Of a stretch of 64,000 nucleotides of DNA, positions 12,036-23,630 are shown in pieces. Origin of the DNA: Malania oleifera. Lineage: Eukaryota > Streptophyta > Magnoliopsida > Santalales > Ximeniaceae. The notes under the pieces were generated by a model that worked only from the letters and a program-made list of their open reading frames with translations, did no database searches and was not told where the DNA came from. Made by a program: the position numbers and the translations under genes. The first letter of the stretch is position 1. Each line of letters opens with the position of its first letter. The stretch lies in NCBI RefSeq assembly GCF_029873635.1, contig NC_080423.1:91061191-91125190 (forward strand). The letters run 5' to 3'.

Positions 12036-13202
12036 AATAATTAGAAAAATTAAACACCCCTTTATACTAATTTTATTTAATCATGAATTCTTATATAAAA
12101 ATTTATAATTACATTTTTTAATATATAAACTGAAACCATAATTACTACAAAATTCGTAAATCATTCAAAATTTCAAACTTAAATACAAATTCAATTAAAA
12201 TGAAGAAATAACATATGTTCAAATAACAAAAATTATTTAAAAATATTTAAAATTCAAATACAAATACTAATACAAATTCAAATTCAAATAAAAAAAATTC
12301 ATTTGTTCAAATAACAATAAAAATTATAAAGAAATAGTCAAAAGTTGCATCTGACGACTGTAGTGCATGCAAGCATAGCATCATGCTGATGTTATGACAG
12401 CCGCGAATCCTACAAATTAAGAGTCATTAAAAAAAATTAGTATACCAAATTATAATCAGGAAAAATAATTATATGATATAACAAATTGACAAAGATTTCA
12501 TAATCATGCATATTACATAATTTGCACAGTAGTAATATCAAATAATGAAAAATGTAATGTTGCGTTTGAGGGCATAGATTTCGAACATTTTGAATTAATT
12601 TGGACAAATTTTAATACAATTTAATATTACATTTTATTTAAATTCAATGTAAATTCAAGTCTAAAGTGTCTCGAAACACGAGGAGCATAAAATTATATTG
12701 AAATTTATTAAAGTCTATTTAAATCTAAGCATAAGATGTAAAATGCATGTTCTAGAACGCAGAATGAGATTAGTTTATGGGGGATTTGCACAATGACTCA
12801 ATGAGGTATTAGCATTGCGTGGGGAAGGAGATGCAGCGAATAAATCCAGTCGGGGACACGTGTTCAATTAGCATGCTTTACTGTTTCGTAGATAAACATT
12901 ATTGCTCTACTTGAAATAAAACTCTAAACTGTGATTGTAGGGTTTGCAAAGGAGGGAAATGGGAAGATTCATGTAGAAAAATGTCATGAACTGGCATGAG
13001 CAAGTGTGTATCTTTTCAAGTCTTAATGAGAAAATATTAGAATTAAGTAAAATATGTCAGTCAAATGGACATGAAATTGGTCATTTGTTTGGTAGTTGAG
13101 AAAATCATGGAAAATAAAATATGCCCTAGGCGCTTTCATCGGTGATCTCGTGCATGGACCATTTTTTTCACTTTTTTTTTTTTTTTTCTACAGTGACATG
13201 GC

Positions 13203-15231
13203 AACCCATATTTCCAGACGAATCCCTAATTATGCCTTTTTCAAATAATTATGAAAATGATGCTCCCTGTGAGTTATGTATATATATCAACTTATGTCTT
13301 TTTCAAATTTTCAAATCCTCGGCCAAGTGTATATAATATTTTCAATGATTTCGGTACGGCAATGAATGCTTTAAGCTTACCGGACCAAAAACATCTAAAT
13401 GAATGTCCGTTCTAAATGAACTAAGTCTACATTGGCTTATTTATTATGATTCCTAAGTTTCACTCATCCTTTCAAAAATATTTTAACATTAAACTAAGCC
13501 TATCTTTTCTTTTTGTTTGGAAAAATTTTAACGCAATTTCGGCAGCATGCCATCTGTAAATTGGATATTTTCCCATAAAACCTGCACCTGATAGGTTCAA
13601 ATAGATCATTTATAAGAAGTTAAAGGCACGCGAGAACTTATATCCACTACTAGCATGCAATACACATCAACTGTATTCGTCATGCAGGAGACATTCTAAA
13701 CTAGCATACAATCATGTAGCATATTCATGACAGTAACACAAGTAACCATATCTTAAATTCAGAATATCAAGAGCAGAGAACAATGGATAGTATTGGGTTC
13801 AGTGTAGTATTGTTGTTCATCTAGGCATTTGGACATGAACGTTATGAGATGATGAAAGCATTTAATTTAAATAATTAAGAAAATAATGCTCCCTGTGTAT
13901 ATATTCAACTTATATTTTTTCAAATTTTCAAATCCTCGGTCAAGTGTATATAATATTTTCAATGATTTCAGGCCGACAATGAATGCTTTAAGCTTACCAG
14001 ACCAAAAACATCTAAATGAATATCCGTTCTAAATGAACTAAGTCTACATTGTCTCATTTATTATGATTCCTAAGTTTCACTCATCCTTTCAAAAATATTT
14101 TAACTTTAAACTAAGCCTATCTTTTCTTTTTGTTTGGGAAAATTTTAACGCAATTTCGGTGGCATGCCGTCTGTAAATCGGACGTTTTCCCATAAAACTT
14201 GTACCTAATAGGTTCAAATAGAACATTTATAAGAAGTTGAAGGCACACGAGAACATATATCCACTACTAGTATGTAATACACATCAACTGTATTCGCCAT
14301 GCAGGAGGCATTCTAGACTAGCATGCAATCATGTAACATATTCATGACAGTAATGCAAATAACCATATCTTAAATTCAGAATATAAAGAGCAAAGAACAG
14401 TGGATAGTATTGGGTTCAATGTAGTATTATTATTCATCTAGGAATTTGGACATGAACATTATGAGATGATAAAAACATTTAATTTAAATAATTATGAAAA
14501 TGATGCTCCCTGTGAGTTCTGTATATATTCAACTTATGCCTTTTTCAAATTTTCAAATTCTCAGTCAAGTGTATATAATATTTTCAATGATTTCGGCACG
14601 GCAATGAATGCTTTAAGCTTACCGGACCAAAAACATCTAAATGAATGTCCGTTTTAAATGAACTAAGTCTACATTGTCTCATTTATTATGATTCCTAAGT
14701 TTCACTCATCATTTCAAAAATATTTTAACATTAAACTAAACCTATCTTTAATTTTTGTTTGGGAAAATTTTAACGCAATTTCGGCAACATGTCGTCTGTA
14801 AATTGGATGTTTTCCCATAAAACCTACACCTGATAGGTTCAAATAGATCATTTATAAGAAGTTGAAGGCATACGAGAACCTATATCTACTGCCAGCATGC
14901 AGTACACATCAACTGTATTCGTCATGCAGGAGACATTTTAGACTAGCATGCAATTATGTAGCATATTCACGATAGTAATACATGTAACCATATTTTAAAT
15001 TCAGAATATAAATAGTAGAGAACAGCGAATAGTATTGGGTTCAATATAGTATTGTTATTCATCCAGACATTAGGACATGAACTTTATGAGATGATGAAAG
15101 TATTTAATTTAAATAATTATGAAAATGATGCTCCATGTGAGTTATGTATATATTCAACTTATGCCTTTTTCAAATTTTCAAATCCTCAGCCAAGTGTATA
15201 TAATATTTTCAATGATTTCGGCAAGGCAATG
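13203..15231. repeat. ~620 bp tandem array inside the outer CACTA (first part)
   Basis: The word 'gaatgctttaagcttacc' recurs at 13364, 13981 and 14606, so the unit is 617-625 bases. Each unit also carries 'aatttcggcagcatgcc' and 'cccataaaacctgcacctg' words. The fourth unit is split at 15231 by the inner CACTA and continues at 30997. A partial copy lies inside the inner element (17563-17872), so the unit belongs to the transposon family. Short open frames recur in register but end quickly and are not supported as genes. Confidence 0.9.
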
Positions 15232-15450
15232 CACTACAAAAAAAAAAAAAGATTATTAGTGACGGATTTCTATTTGTCGCTATACCAGCCGTTACTAATA
15301 CTTATTAGTGACGAATATTTCAAACCGTCACTAACAATAAAGTATTAGTGACAGATTAAAACTGTCACTAAAAACCTAAGCCTGTCACTATAGATTCTAC
15401 ACCAGATGGACCAAAAATCGTAACTAAAGCCACAGTATTAGTGACGGTCT
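15232..15450. repeat. Left (3') terminal and subterminal repeats of the inner CACTA
   Basis: Terminal CACTACAAAAA followed by about six attagtgacgg-type motifs in about 200 bases, a much shorter array than at the other end. From 15450 to 16140 the only recognisable item is one diverged 'aaattttcggcggcatgtcg' word near 15770, related to the ~620 bp unit. Confidence 0.85.
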
Positions 15451-16143
15451 ACTCTAAAATGAGTGGGAGGAAGGAACAAACAAGCAAATGGGAAACAAAT
15501 TTTTACAGACTTGCATGGGAAACAATGCCACTTCCTCTAGTGTTCCATCCATTCTGATGGACCCTATATTACTTTTAATCTTCTTTTTTGGCAATTAACA
15601 ATTAATTTTTGGTTGCACATAAATTAAACTTAAACCTTGAAACATGAATAACAGACTCCAACCAAAATTGGCATAACCACCAAGTAAGCAAGAAATCAAA
15701 GAAAAATCATATCACATAGTCCAAAATTGGTCTCATGAATTTTTCTTTCCTTTCCCTAAAATTTTCAACAAATTTTCGGCGGCATGTCGTCTATAAATAG
15801 AACATTTCCCAAACCTGCAAGTCACAAAAGCATACAATTCATAATATTTTTGCATCATACAAATGTCATTTAGATTAAGACATGCAACAACCTAAAACTA
15901 TCTACCAGTAGACAATACACATCATTGCATCAGCCATGCAGGTGGTGTTCCAATCAAGCATGCAATCCTAATGTCCACTACTAGCTTGCAGTTCACAAGA
16001 TATGTCAATCCAAGCATGCGGTCCAGAAGTTAAATCATGTATTAAACTGAAGTTAGATATATACCCATCTTTAGCTGCAAAGAGGTTATGGATGACAGAG
16101 AAGGACGACGAGGCCATGGATGGTGGTGGTTGCATCAACGATT

Positions 16144-16494
16144 CTTTATCTAGTTTACCCGGAGTTTCTTTTCACAATTAATTTGAAATGCGATAAACCT
16201 GCCCATGTAGACAAAATGAATTTTAGTCTTTTATCTGATAGGTTGTCTCTTATAGTTTAGGTATGATTTAAATATTAATTTTATTTTTTTTGAATCTTGA
16301 TGCCTTTCTTGTGGATGCAATGACTGTAAGAAGGGCATCAAGATTTCAGAGAAATAAAATTAATATTTAAATCATACCTTAACTATAAGATAAAACATAT
16401 TAGATGAAAAGCTAAAATTCATTTTGTCTACATAGGCAGGCTTATCGCATTTCAAATCAATCTTGAAAAAAAATTTTGGGTAAACTAGATAAAG
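16144..16494. repeat. Hairpin with about 165-base arms
   Basis: 'ctttatctagtttaccc' at 16144 is mirrored by 'gggtaaactagataaag' ending at 16494. The match continues inward to a loop of about 25 bases near 16310-16335. Arms match well with a few mismatches. It may be a foldback insertion or a small-RNA-producing hairpin within the inner CACTA. Confidence 0.85.
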
Positions 16495-17024
16495 CCCCTC
16501 CATTCATTGTATACACACTGCAAATGATATGCCCACTATCAAAAATAGAAATTATCAAAAGTAGACCTAAAATTTAATTAACAAACCCTTCTCAATGACG
16601 ACAAAATCTAAGGAATAAACTACATAATTATAAATCCAATGTAAAAAATAAATATACTTTTTAAACTATTTTTTAGTCATTCAAAATACTAACTTAAATT
16701 CATTAAGTAAATAAAGCCAAGAGAAAGTTATAAAATTGCAAAGTTTATATTACTTTCAAGATTTATACAACTCCCAATTATTCCTATATTGTTTCCAAAT
16801 CTCATCCAAATCCCAATTATTCCTATATTGTTCATATTACTTTGAAGTTTGGAGTACTGGGCTTTGAACGTGAAGTCTAACCTCCTCCTAAGTAGTACTA
16901 TTTCTTTTACACAAAGTGTTTTTTGTGGGAAAGTGGTAGATTGTGTATGTTATTTTTAGTAGACATTGAAGTGGTAGGATGTTCGTCGTACAAAGAAAAA
17001 GGGCATTGTATTCAAATTAGATTT

Positions 17025-17148
17025 TCTGATTTTGAGAACGCATGTGATTGAGCTAGTTGGGAGTTCTTGGATAAAGTGCCTTTGAGGAAGGGATCAGGTG
17101 TTACGTGGAGGAATTGGATAGAGGGCTATTTATCTAATGCCTTTGTGA
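17025..17148 (+). pseudogene. LINE reverse-transcriptase fragment
   Basis: The + strand reads 'ASWEFLDKVPLRKGSG' then 'TWRNWIEGYLSNAF', matching the conserved 'WxFLdkvlxkkGFGxxWrxWIxgCLsS' stretch of plant LINE reverse transcriptases. There is a stop just upstream. Only about 40 codons are recognisable; the rest of the LINE is absent. Confidence 0.65.
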
Positions 17149-17149
17149 A

Positions 17150-17280
17150 CCACCAATATGAATTGGAATCTCTAAAATCAAGCAAAACTAATATAGAAAA
17201 CAACCCACCCTAAACATATGTGAACCACCAATATGGATAATCTTTAAAATCAAGCAAAACTAGTATAGAAAACAAGTCAA
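17150..17280. repeat. Short tandem duplication of about 70 bases
   Basis: 'gtgaaccaccaatatg' followed by 'aaaatcaagcaaaacta' occurs twice, at about 17152 and 17220. Another short direct duplication ('cccaattattcctatattg') occurs at about 16773 and 16812. Confidence 0.75.
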
Positions 17281-17562
17281 CTAGCCAATCCTTAAAAGAA
17301 GGTCTGCTTGTGTCCCAAATCATAATTTGATTGTTTGACGCACTCGAAAAGGGTTCCTAGATTCCCATATGCTTCTAATAACAAACTAAATGTAATTAAT
17401 AAATTTTCTTTTCAAAATTATTTTCTATTTTTTTAACATTTATATGAAAATATTGAAAATTAAACAAAAGTGGCTTTTTCAATTTTTGATCCAAGTGTTC
17501 TAAGAACTAGAAAACACTACAATTTTACTTGCTCGGACATGGCAAATGTTTTTACTCATACT

Positions 17563-17872
17563 TTCAAAAATATTTTAACTTTAAACGACTAGTCCTATCT
17601 TTTATTTTTTTTTGGAAAAATTTTAACGCAATTTCGGCAGCATGCCGTCTGTAAATTGGACGTTTTCCCATAAAACCTGCACCTAATTGGTTCAAATATA
17701 GCATTTATAAGAAGTTGAAGGCACACGAAAACCTATATCCACTACCAGCATGCAATACACATCAACTGCATCCGCCATGCAAGAGGCATTCTAGACTTGC
17801 ATGTAATCATGTAGCATATTCACGACAGTAATACATGTAACCATATCTTAAATTCAGAATATAAATGGTAGA
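17563..17872. repeat. Partial copy of the ~620 bp CACTA unit
   Basis: Matches the second half of the array unit, from 'ttcaaaaatattttaac' through 'aatttcggcagcatgccg' to 'cttaaattcagaatataaa'. It runs straight into the foldback at 17873. A further shred (about 18958-19078) follows the foldback, as if one unit was split. Confidence 0.85.
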
Positions 17873-18894
17873 GAAGATGCTTAGGTTTCCATTTTTCGGA
17901 TAAGGAGAAGATACAGCAGTGTAATCAATAAGGAAGGAGAGAATGAAGTGGAATTGGACTTTTGGGTTAATAGGTATTTTTGAAAATGTGACATGTTTAA
18001 ACTCAGCTTATGTAAAAACGTCTGTTTTTGTCAACTCATGATATGCTATGCTCATTTGGTAGCCACTCGGGTGGGACAATTCATGAAGTTTGAAGAAGCA
18101 TCCGCAACATCTTCGAGACATGGTGGGATGACAACTGCAGGGGCAGTTCCTATCCCTCAGTTGCCAAAATTACAAGAAAATGTGTGCTACTTCATGTTCT
18201 TCTGTTAAATGGTTTCAATAAACTTATTTTAGGGGGGGGGGGGAGCGTAAAATGACTGAGCACAGTATGCATGGCTTCTGTATAATTTCTGAATTTTGTT
18301 CCGTGTGTTGGACAACTTGAATTTTTAGAAGTAATAGTCGAGGTAGTAGTGGTGATAAGCAGTAAAAGATTAATTATGTTCAGTTTTTCCAAAACAATTA
18401 ACTGTAACTAATATTTTACTTCTTATCACCACTACTACCTCGACTATTACTTCTAAGTATTCAAGTTGTTCAACACACGGAACAAAATCTATAAACTATA
18501 CAGAAGTCATGGATGCTGTGCTCAGTCATTTTAATCCCCCCTCCCAAAAAAAAGAAGTTTATCCAAGCCATTCAATAGAAGAACATGAAGTTGCACACAT
18601 TTTCTTGTAATTTTGGCAACTGAGGGACAGGAACTGCCCCTACAGTTGTCATCCCACCATGTCTCGAAGATATTTCGATGCTTCTTCAAACTTCATGAAT
18701 TGTCCCACCTGAGTGGCTGCCAAATGAGCATAGCATATCATGAGTTGACAAAAACAGACGTTTTTACATAAGCTGAGTTCAAACATGTCACATTTTCAGA
18801 CATACCCATTAACCCACACTTCATTCTCTCCTTCCCCATTGATTACACTGCCTTATCTTCTCCTCGTCCAACAAATGGAAACTTAAGCATCTTC
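17873..18894. repeat. Large foldback: ~500-base inverted repeat with a tiny loop
   Basis: 'gaagatgctta' at 17873 is mirrored by 'taagcatcttc' ending at 18894, and the two halves pair through to a loop near 18385-18400. By eye the arms are about 90% alike. Left-arm frames, such as 17993-18208, are not supported as proteins. A direct duplicate of part of the right arm follows at 18895-18957. No clear target duplication was found. Confidence 0.9.
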
Positions 18895-20650
18895 AAACTT
18901 CATGAATTGTTCCACCTGAGTGGCTGCCAAATGAGCATAGCATATAATGAGTTGATAGGTTCAAATAGAGCATTTGTACGAAGTTGAAGGCACATGAAAA
19001 CCTATATCCACTACCAACATATAATACATATCAACTACATCCACCATACAGGAGGCATTCTAAACTAGCATGATTTAACATGAAACTCAATTTTTTATCA
19101 TAATACCTTATAATCCATCAAAGGAGCCACCAGCATCATCTTTTCCAGATTGGCACATCCTTTCCTCTAACCGCGAGGTCCTATCCATCATGGCTTGCAT
19201 CTGGGCTCGAATGGTGGAAAGGTCCAATCTTAATTCCACATTCTCCACAACGATCTTCTGCATCTGTCGAGCCATCTCTTGCTTATCACACTCGGCCTCT
19301 CGATGCTGTCGTTCCATCTCTGCACGAGCCGCCGCACCCATGGATGATATGCTGTTGGGGCAATGTATCCACTTCCAAGACCTTTCACCCAACCCCCCGC
19401 TCGTTGCCCAAGCACCTGGGAAGTGATTTCGAAATCCGTCATGTGCGGACTCCCCTTTGAAACAGGTGCACCCCTCAGCTCGGCCATTTGTGCCTAATTT
19501 CAATCATGAAAATGATAAAAAGGAATAAGTAAAACTATAACTTTGATGTTTTGAATAAAGTAATAAACTAAATCTTTTGCTTCACTTACATGTCGATCCT
19601 ATGCACCTTCGCACCACTCCCCCGATCGCTGTTGGTGTGTTCTTTGATACAAATCCAGCAGCGGCTCCTCTGTGCCAATCTCGGGATCACGCTACATTAT
19701 CATATAAGTCATCATTAGTATTATGTCATGTAATGGTCAGACAATTTTATATATAGTAATTACCTAGCGATGATTTACAAATAGCCTCGATCCACCGCCA
19801 TGCGTCGTAGGGAGTTTGCTGCAGTTCACAACATTTGTTTCACATATGGCCTGCAAGGAAGATGTCATGACGACATATTAGCGACATCATTGTGAAAAAT
19901 TAGTGATTAGAATACAAACACATCACCTGATAGAGCCGGTCGTGGAAATGGCGACACACCACGTCCCAATCTTCTTGGGATATCTTATCGTATGGCCGCG
20001 CTTCTGCTTCATCTCCCATCGCTCGAAAATGGGAGCGCATTTTCGAGCGATAGCTCTTAAATTTATTACACAATTGGACATCGACCGCCCTCCTCACATG
20101 GTCATCCTCGAGAATGTCCATATCAAACTCCTCCTGCATATATAGGTAATACAATTACAATGTTAGATTGTTGTTAATTGGCTAGTATATTAAAAGTAAA
20201 AAAAAAATTCAAATTAAAAACAACTATATAGGGTTAGGGAACTTACCAAAATGCGCATGTAAAGGACCATGCGCTGTTCCTAAGTCACCTAGTGCCAACT
20301 GAATGCAGTGACTAAAGCATACTGTCAGCATATAATATCGAGTTCCCTCGTCCACGAGATGCACCAATCGTTTAGCGGGGCGGTGTATCCTAGAGGAATG
20401 TCGATCCGAGTCTACTGTTTAGTCCTATCCAGGTGCTTCTTTAGCAACATGTTCTTTGTTGCACCATGGCTTGACCTGACCGTGGACGTAGATGCTGAAA
20501 GTAGAGTTAATTTAAAAACAACATTATAATTATGCACGTGAATAACTATCATCAACAGTTGACATGTAAATAAATGAATCGTATCCATACCAACATTGCT
20601 CATGACGATCAGAAACTCACCCTGTGTGTCAGTCGCATAAGTGGTATCCA

Positions 20651-23281
20651 TGAAACGCCTCGAACCCTTAAACCTGGGTTCGGTGCGTTATACCTGATCA
20701 TCCATAATTAACATAACATACGCAGCGGAAAACATGATCATAATCTCCATATAACATAATACCAGAGTTTACTAATTCTAACTATAATCTATAATAAATC
20801 ATCCAACACCTGCATTTCCATAATTACATATATCTCCAAAACATTTCAGTATGTTCACAACTTTCTTTTCTCCACAGACTTAAAATATAAGGACGTAAAA
20901 CATATATATTTGCATCCCATAATTAAAATAAAAATATACCATTTTCTTTTACTATTTCCCAATAATGTTATAGAACCTCGAGCTCTCTAAGCTTGATCTC
21001 GATGAAATCCTGAAAAAAAAAAAAAAAAAAAGATAAATTTATATTCGAGTGAGACACATCTCAGTAAGGGAAGAAACCATATATTAAAGCAGTGTGTGGC
21101 CAACATGAGTTTATATATAACATAATATTTAACATTTGAAAATCCTTAACATAATTTTCAAAAGCATTCCCTGATCCTAATCAAATACATGCGAATGTTT
21201 AACCTATAAGATTTCCCGAAGATAGGGGTGATTACCTGCCCATACAAGTAGCACCCCTCTACTCTGATACATTTGGCAACCCGAAGGTCACAATTTAAGC
21301 ATACCAGGGCACTCACCTTACTCAGTAAGCCCTCAAGTGATAAATTAATCTCGTACTCACGCATTCAACAATAGTTTATCGGTAAAGGCCCTAAGGATAG
21401 GGAATTCTACCCGCCCATACAAGTAGGTTCCCTCTGCCCTAGTACGTTATGTGGCTACTACCACATCTGTAGCTACTAGTGCACTCGCCTTACTCAGCAA
21501 GCCCTCAGGCGAAAGGTACGCCTCGCCCAATCGTAACATGTTCTATGTACATACATACTTCTAATATCATAATACATCATTCTTTTTTGTCATTATACAT
21601 TCATGCACATTCATTCCTGTTCATAACTTAACTTTGCATTTCGTTTCACTTTAAGTGACTCTTTCCTATTTACATCATTTGCCTTTCTCATTTCATTTCA
21701 TTGCCATTTCATCAGTCATTTCATTGCATAGCATTTCATTTCATTACTTCGTACTACAACTGGTCTTTAGTCATCATCAGTTAGTCTACGTAAAAATGTG
21801 CTAAATTTGCTAACACAGCTCCTTTTAGCTGTCATCAGTTAGTCTACATAGAAGTGTGCTAGATCTGCTAACATGGCTCTCTTTCAGCTATCTTACATTT
21901 ACATGGATGCATTTAGCATACACAGGCAACATTGTCCATATCATATTTTATTTTCATTGCTTTACTTACTTAGCCTGCATCTTATACATTTAACATATAT
22001 TTGCACAGATTCTCATGCCACACAATTTAGCAATAAAATTCATACACTGCCTGTAAAATAAGCCAACCAACATTTAATGTTTATATACTAAAAATACCTT
22101 TCATTTCTTACTTAATTATCCTGAAAATATTTCCCACTTTCATCAGTTCATTTTCGCATATACATATCTAATAAACAGCCCTAAGCTCGCAAAAAATTTA
22201 ATTTAAACAGTTGGCATTTTACCCATACTGAAACATATACACGCACATATAACACAATTTATTTTTCTATTAAATTCATAAAAATTCTAATTTAATATAT
22301 ATTTTCCCCTTAGCTGGTTTCTTGAACTACGCCAACAGGGACTTCAAAAAATACCTACGGCACTCACCCGGACCCTGAAATTAAATTCCTAATTCCAATA
22401 AATTATTCTTGAATAAAATATTATTTAAATATTTCCTAGGGTCATAATTATTAAATAAATAAATATAACCTTAAATTTAGCCAAATTGCCAAATTTCCCA
22501 AATCTCACTCTCACTTTGGAGTATGGCATAGAAAACTCCAATTGGAAAATTACACACGCCAAAATGACGATGACAACAACTAGGACCCCATGGTGGTGTC
22601 CGTTCGTTGATTTAACCACGTATTAACGGTGAAATTGAGAAAATGGAAAAAAATTACCTTTCTCCAGGAGCAGTGCCTAAGCCTTTCCCATGAAAAATCT
22701 GCTCCAATAAAAATGTCGGCAACGGAACCAGAATTCCAACGGCACCTTCCGTTTTTCGATCCGCTACCAATTCGCTGAGTAATTGAGAGAAGAAGAGAGA
22801 CGGAGACGGAGGTGACTGACGCGCACCCAGGAAAATTTCAGGGGGGGGGGGGATGCAGCTCTGACTCTTCTCTTTCTTCTTTCTTCTTTCTTCTTCCTTC
22901 TTCTTTCTTTCTTCTCTTCTTATCCTTTTGTTAGTACTTTATATATATATATATATATATATATCTTATCATATACTTATTAAATATATATATATATATA
23001 TATACATATATACATATATATATATATTTATATATTATATTAGCCATATATATATTTCTCTTATTTCAATTAGTTTTTTTCTTTTTTGTTTAATTTAATG
23101 TAAAAATATTTAATTTAATAACTAATTATTTAATTATTTAATTTATCTTAATTTAATTTAATTTCTTTAATTTTTAATTTTCTTTTTCCCATGCCATTCC
23201 TTTTATTTATTTATTTGTTATTTTATTTATTATTTTTTTTCTAAATTATTTTAATCCTTTTTAAATTTTCGGGTCTTTACT
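20651..23281. mobile_element. Solo LTR, probably Ty3/gypsy, inside the inner CACTA
   Basis: Flanked by ATCCA on both sides (20646-20650 and 23282-23286). The uninterrupted site is visible in the outer copy at about 38347. It starts TGAAACGCCTCG and ends GGGTCTTTACT, close to the TGTAACG...CGTTACA ends of many plant gypsy LTRs. Opening words resemble those of the LTR at 33023. It contains TA-rich microsatellites at 22940-23040 and a CTT-rich run at about 22860-22920. No internal gag or pol was seen, so it is best read as an LTR left after LTR-LTR recombination. Confidence 0.7.
22938..23040. repeat. (TA)n-rich microsatellite
   Basis: Several interrupted TA runs with cata steps, inside the solo LTR. 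Confidence 0.9.
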
Positions 23282-23630
23282 ATCCATGTCTTGCCGAGGT
23301 GCCGATGGCTCAGACAATGGTGCTGCCGCATCAGGACTGACGGGCTCTGCCGGTCTCAAGGATGTCGGATCATCCTCATGCGATGTAGTAGTAGTGTGCC
23401 TGAAAGGAAGTCTCCAATGTCGACCTCCTGGTGCCATATCTACAAATAATTAGACAAGTAAATATAAGAAGAATGAATTTTTATCTTATTTACACATGTC
23501 AGATACAAAGTGACAAAAATAGACAAGTACATATATGAAGTACGAATATTAGATGGATGCAGCAGACATATATTTTTAAGTTATTTACACATGTCAAATA
23601 CATAGTGAAAATAATTACATGCTTACCCCT

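Larger units (their letters stand above)
19108..23437 (-). pseudogene. Transposase_24-type (Ptta/En/Spm) gene of the inner CACTA
   Basis: Read right to left. The first exon starts at 23437 (Met-Ala-Pro-Gly-Gly-Arg) and is split by a solo LTR at 20651-23281. A middle exon at about 20130-19900 contains 'FDMDILEDDHVRRAVD' and 'NKFKSYRSKMRSHFRAM', the conserved core of plant Transposase_24 (PF03004) proteins. The last exon (19487-19108) has a Gly-rich 'GWVKGLGSGY' segment, then a Glu/Arg-rich coiled coil ('ENVELRLDLSTIRAQMQAMM'). The Gly-rich part and coiled coil sit in different frames, suggesting at least one frameshift. In En/Spm the second gene product binds subterminal motifs; whether this one does is inference. 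The outer CACTA carries a second copy. Confidence 0.75.

Noticed and set aside
13142-15348. Repeated short frames with 'NNYENDAPCE' words
   Set aside because: They recur because the ~620 bp unit is tandem. Each ends within about 100 codons and the reading frame is not preserved through the unit.
17993-18208. Possible small protein in the left foldback arm
   Set aside because: No family resemblance. The frame is an arm-sequence accident and is not kept in the other arm.
20653-23280. hAT transposon with an 8 bp TATCCATG duplication
   Set aside because: An 8 bp match is possible, but ends close to TGTAACG...CGTTACA, similarity to a gypsy LTR start and lack of hAT sequence favour a solo LTR with a 5 bp duplication. 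Not fully excluded.
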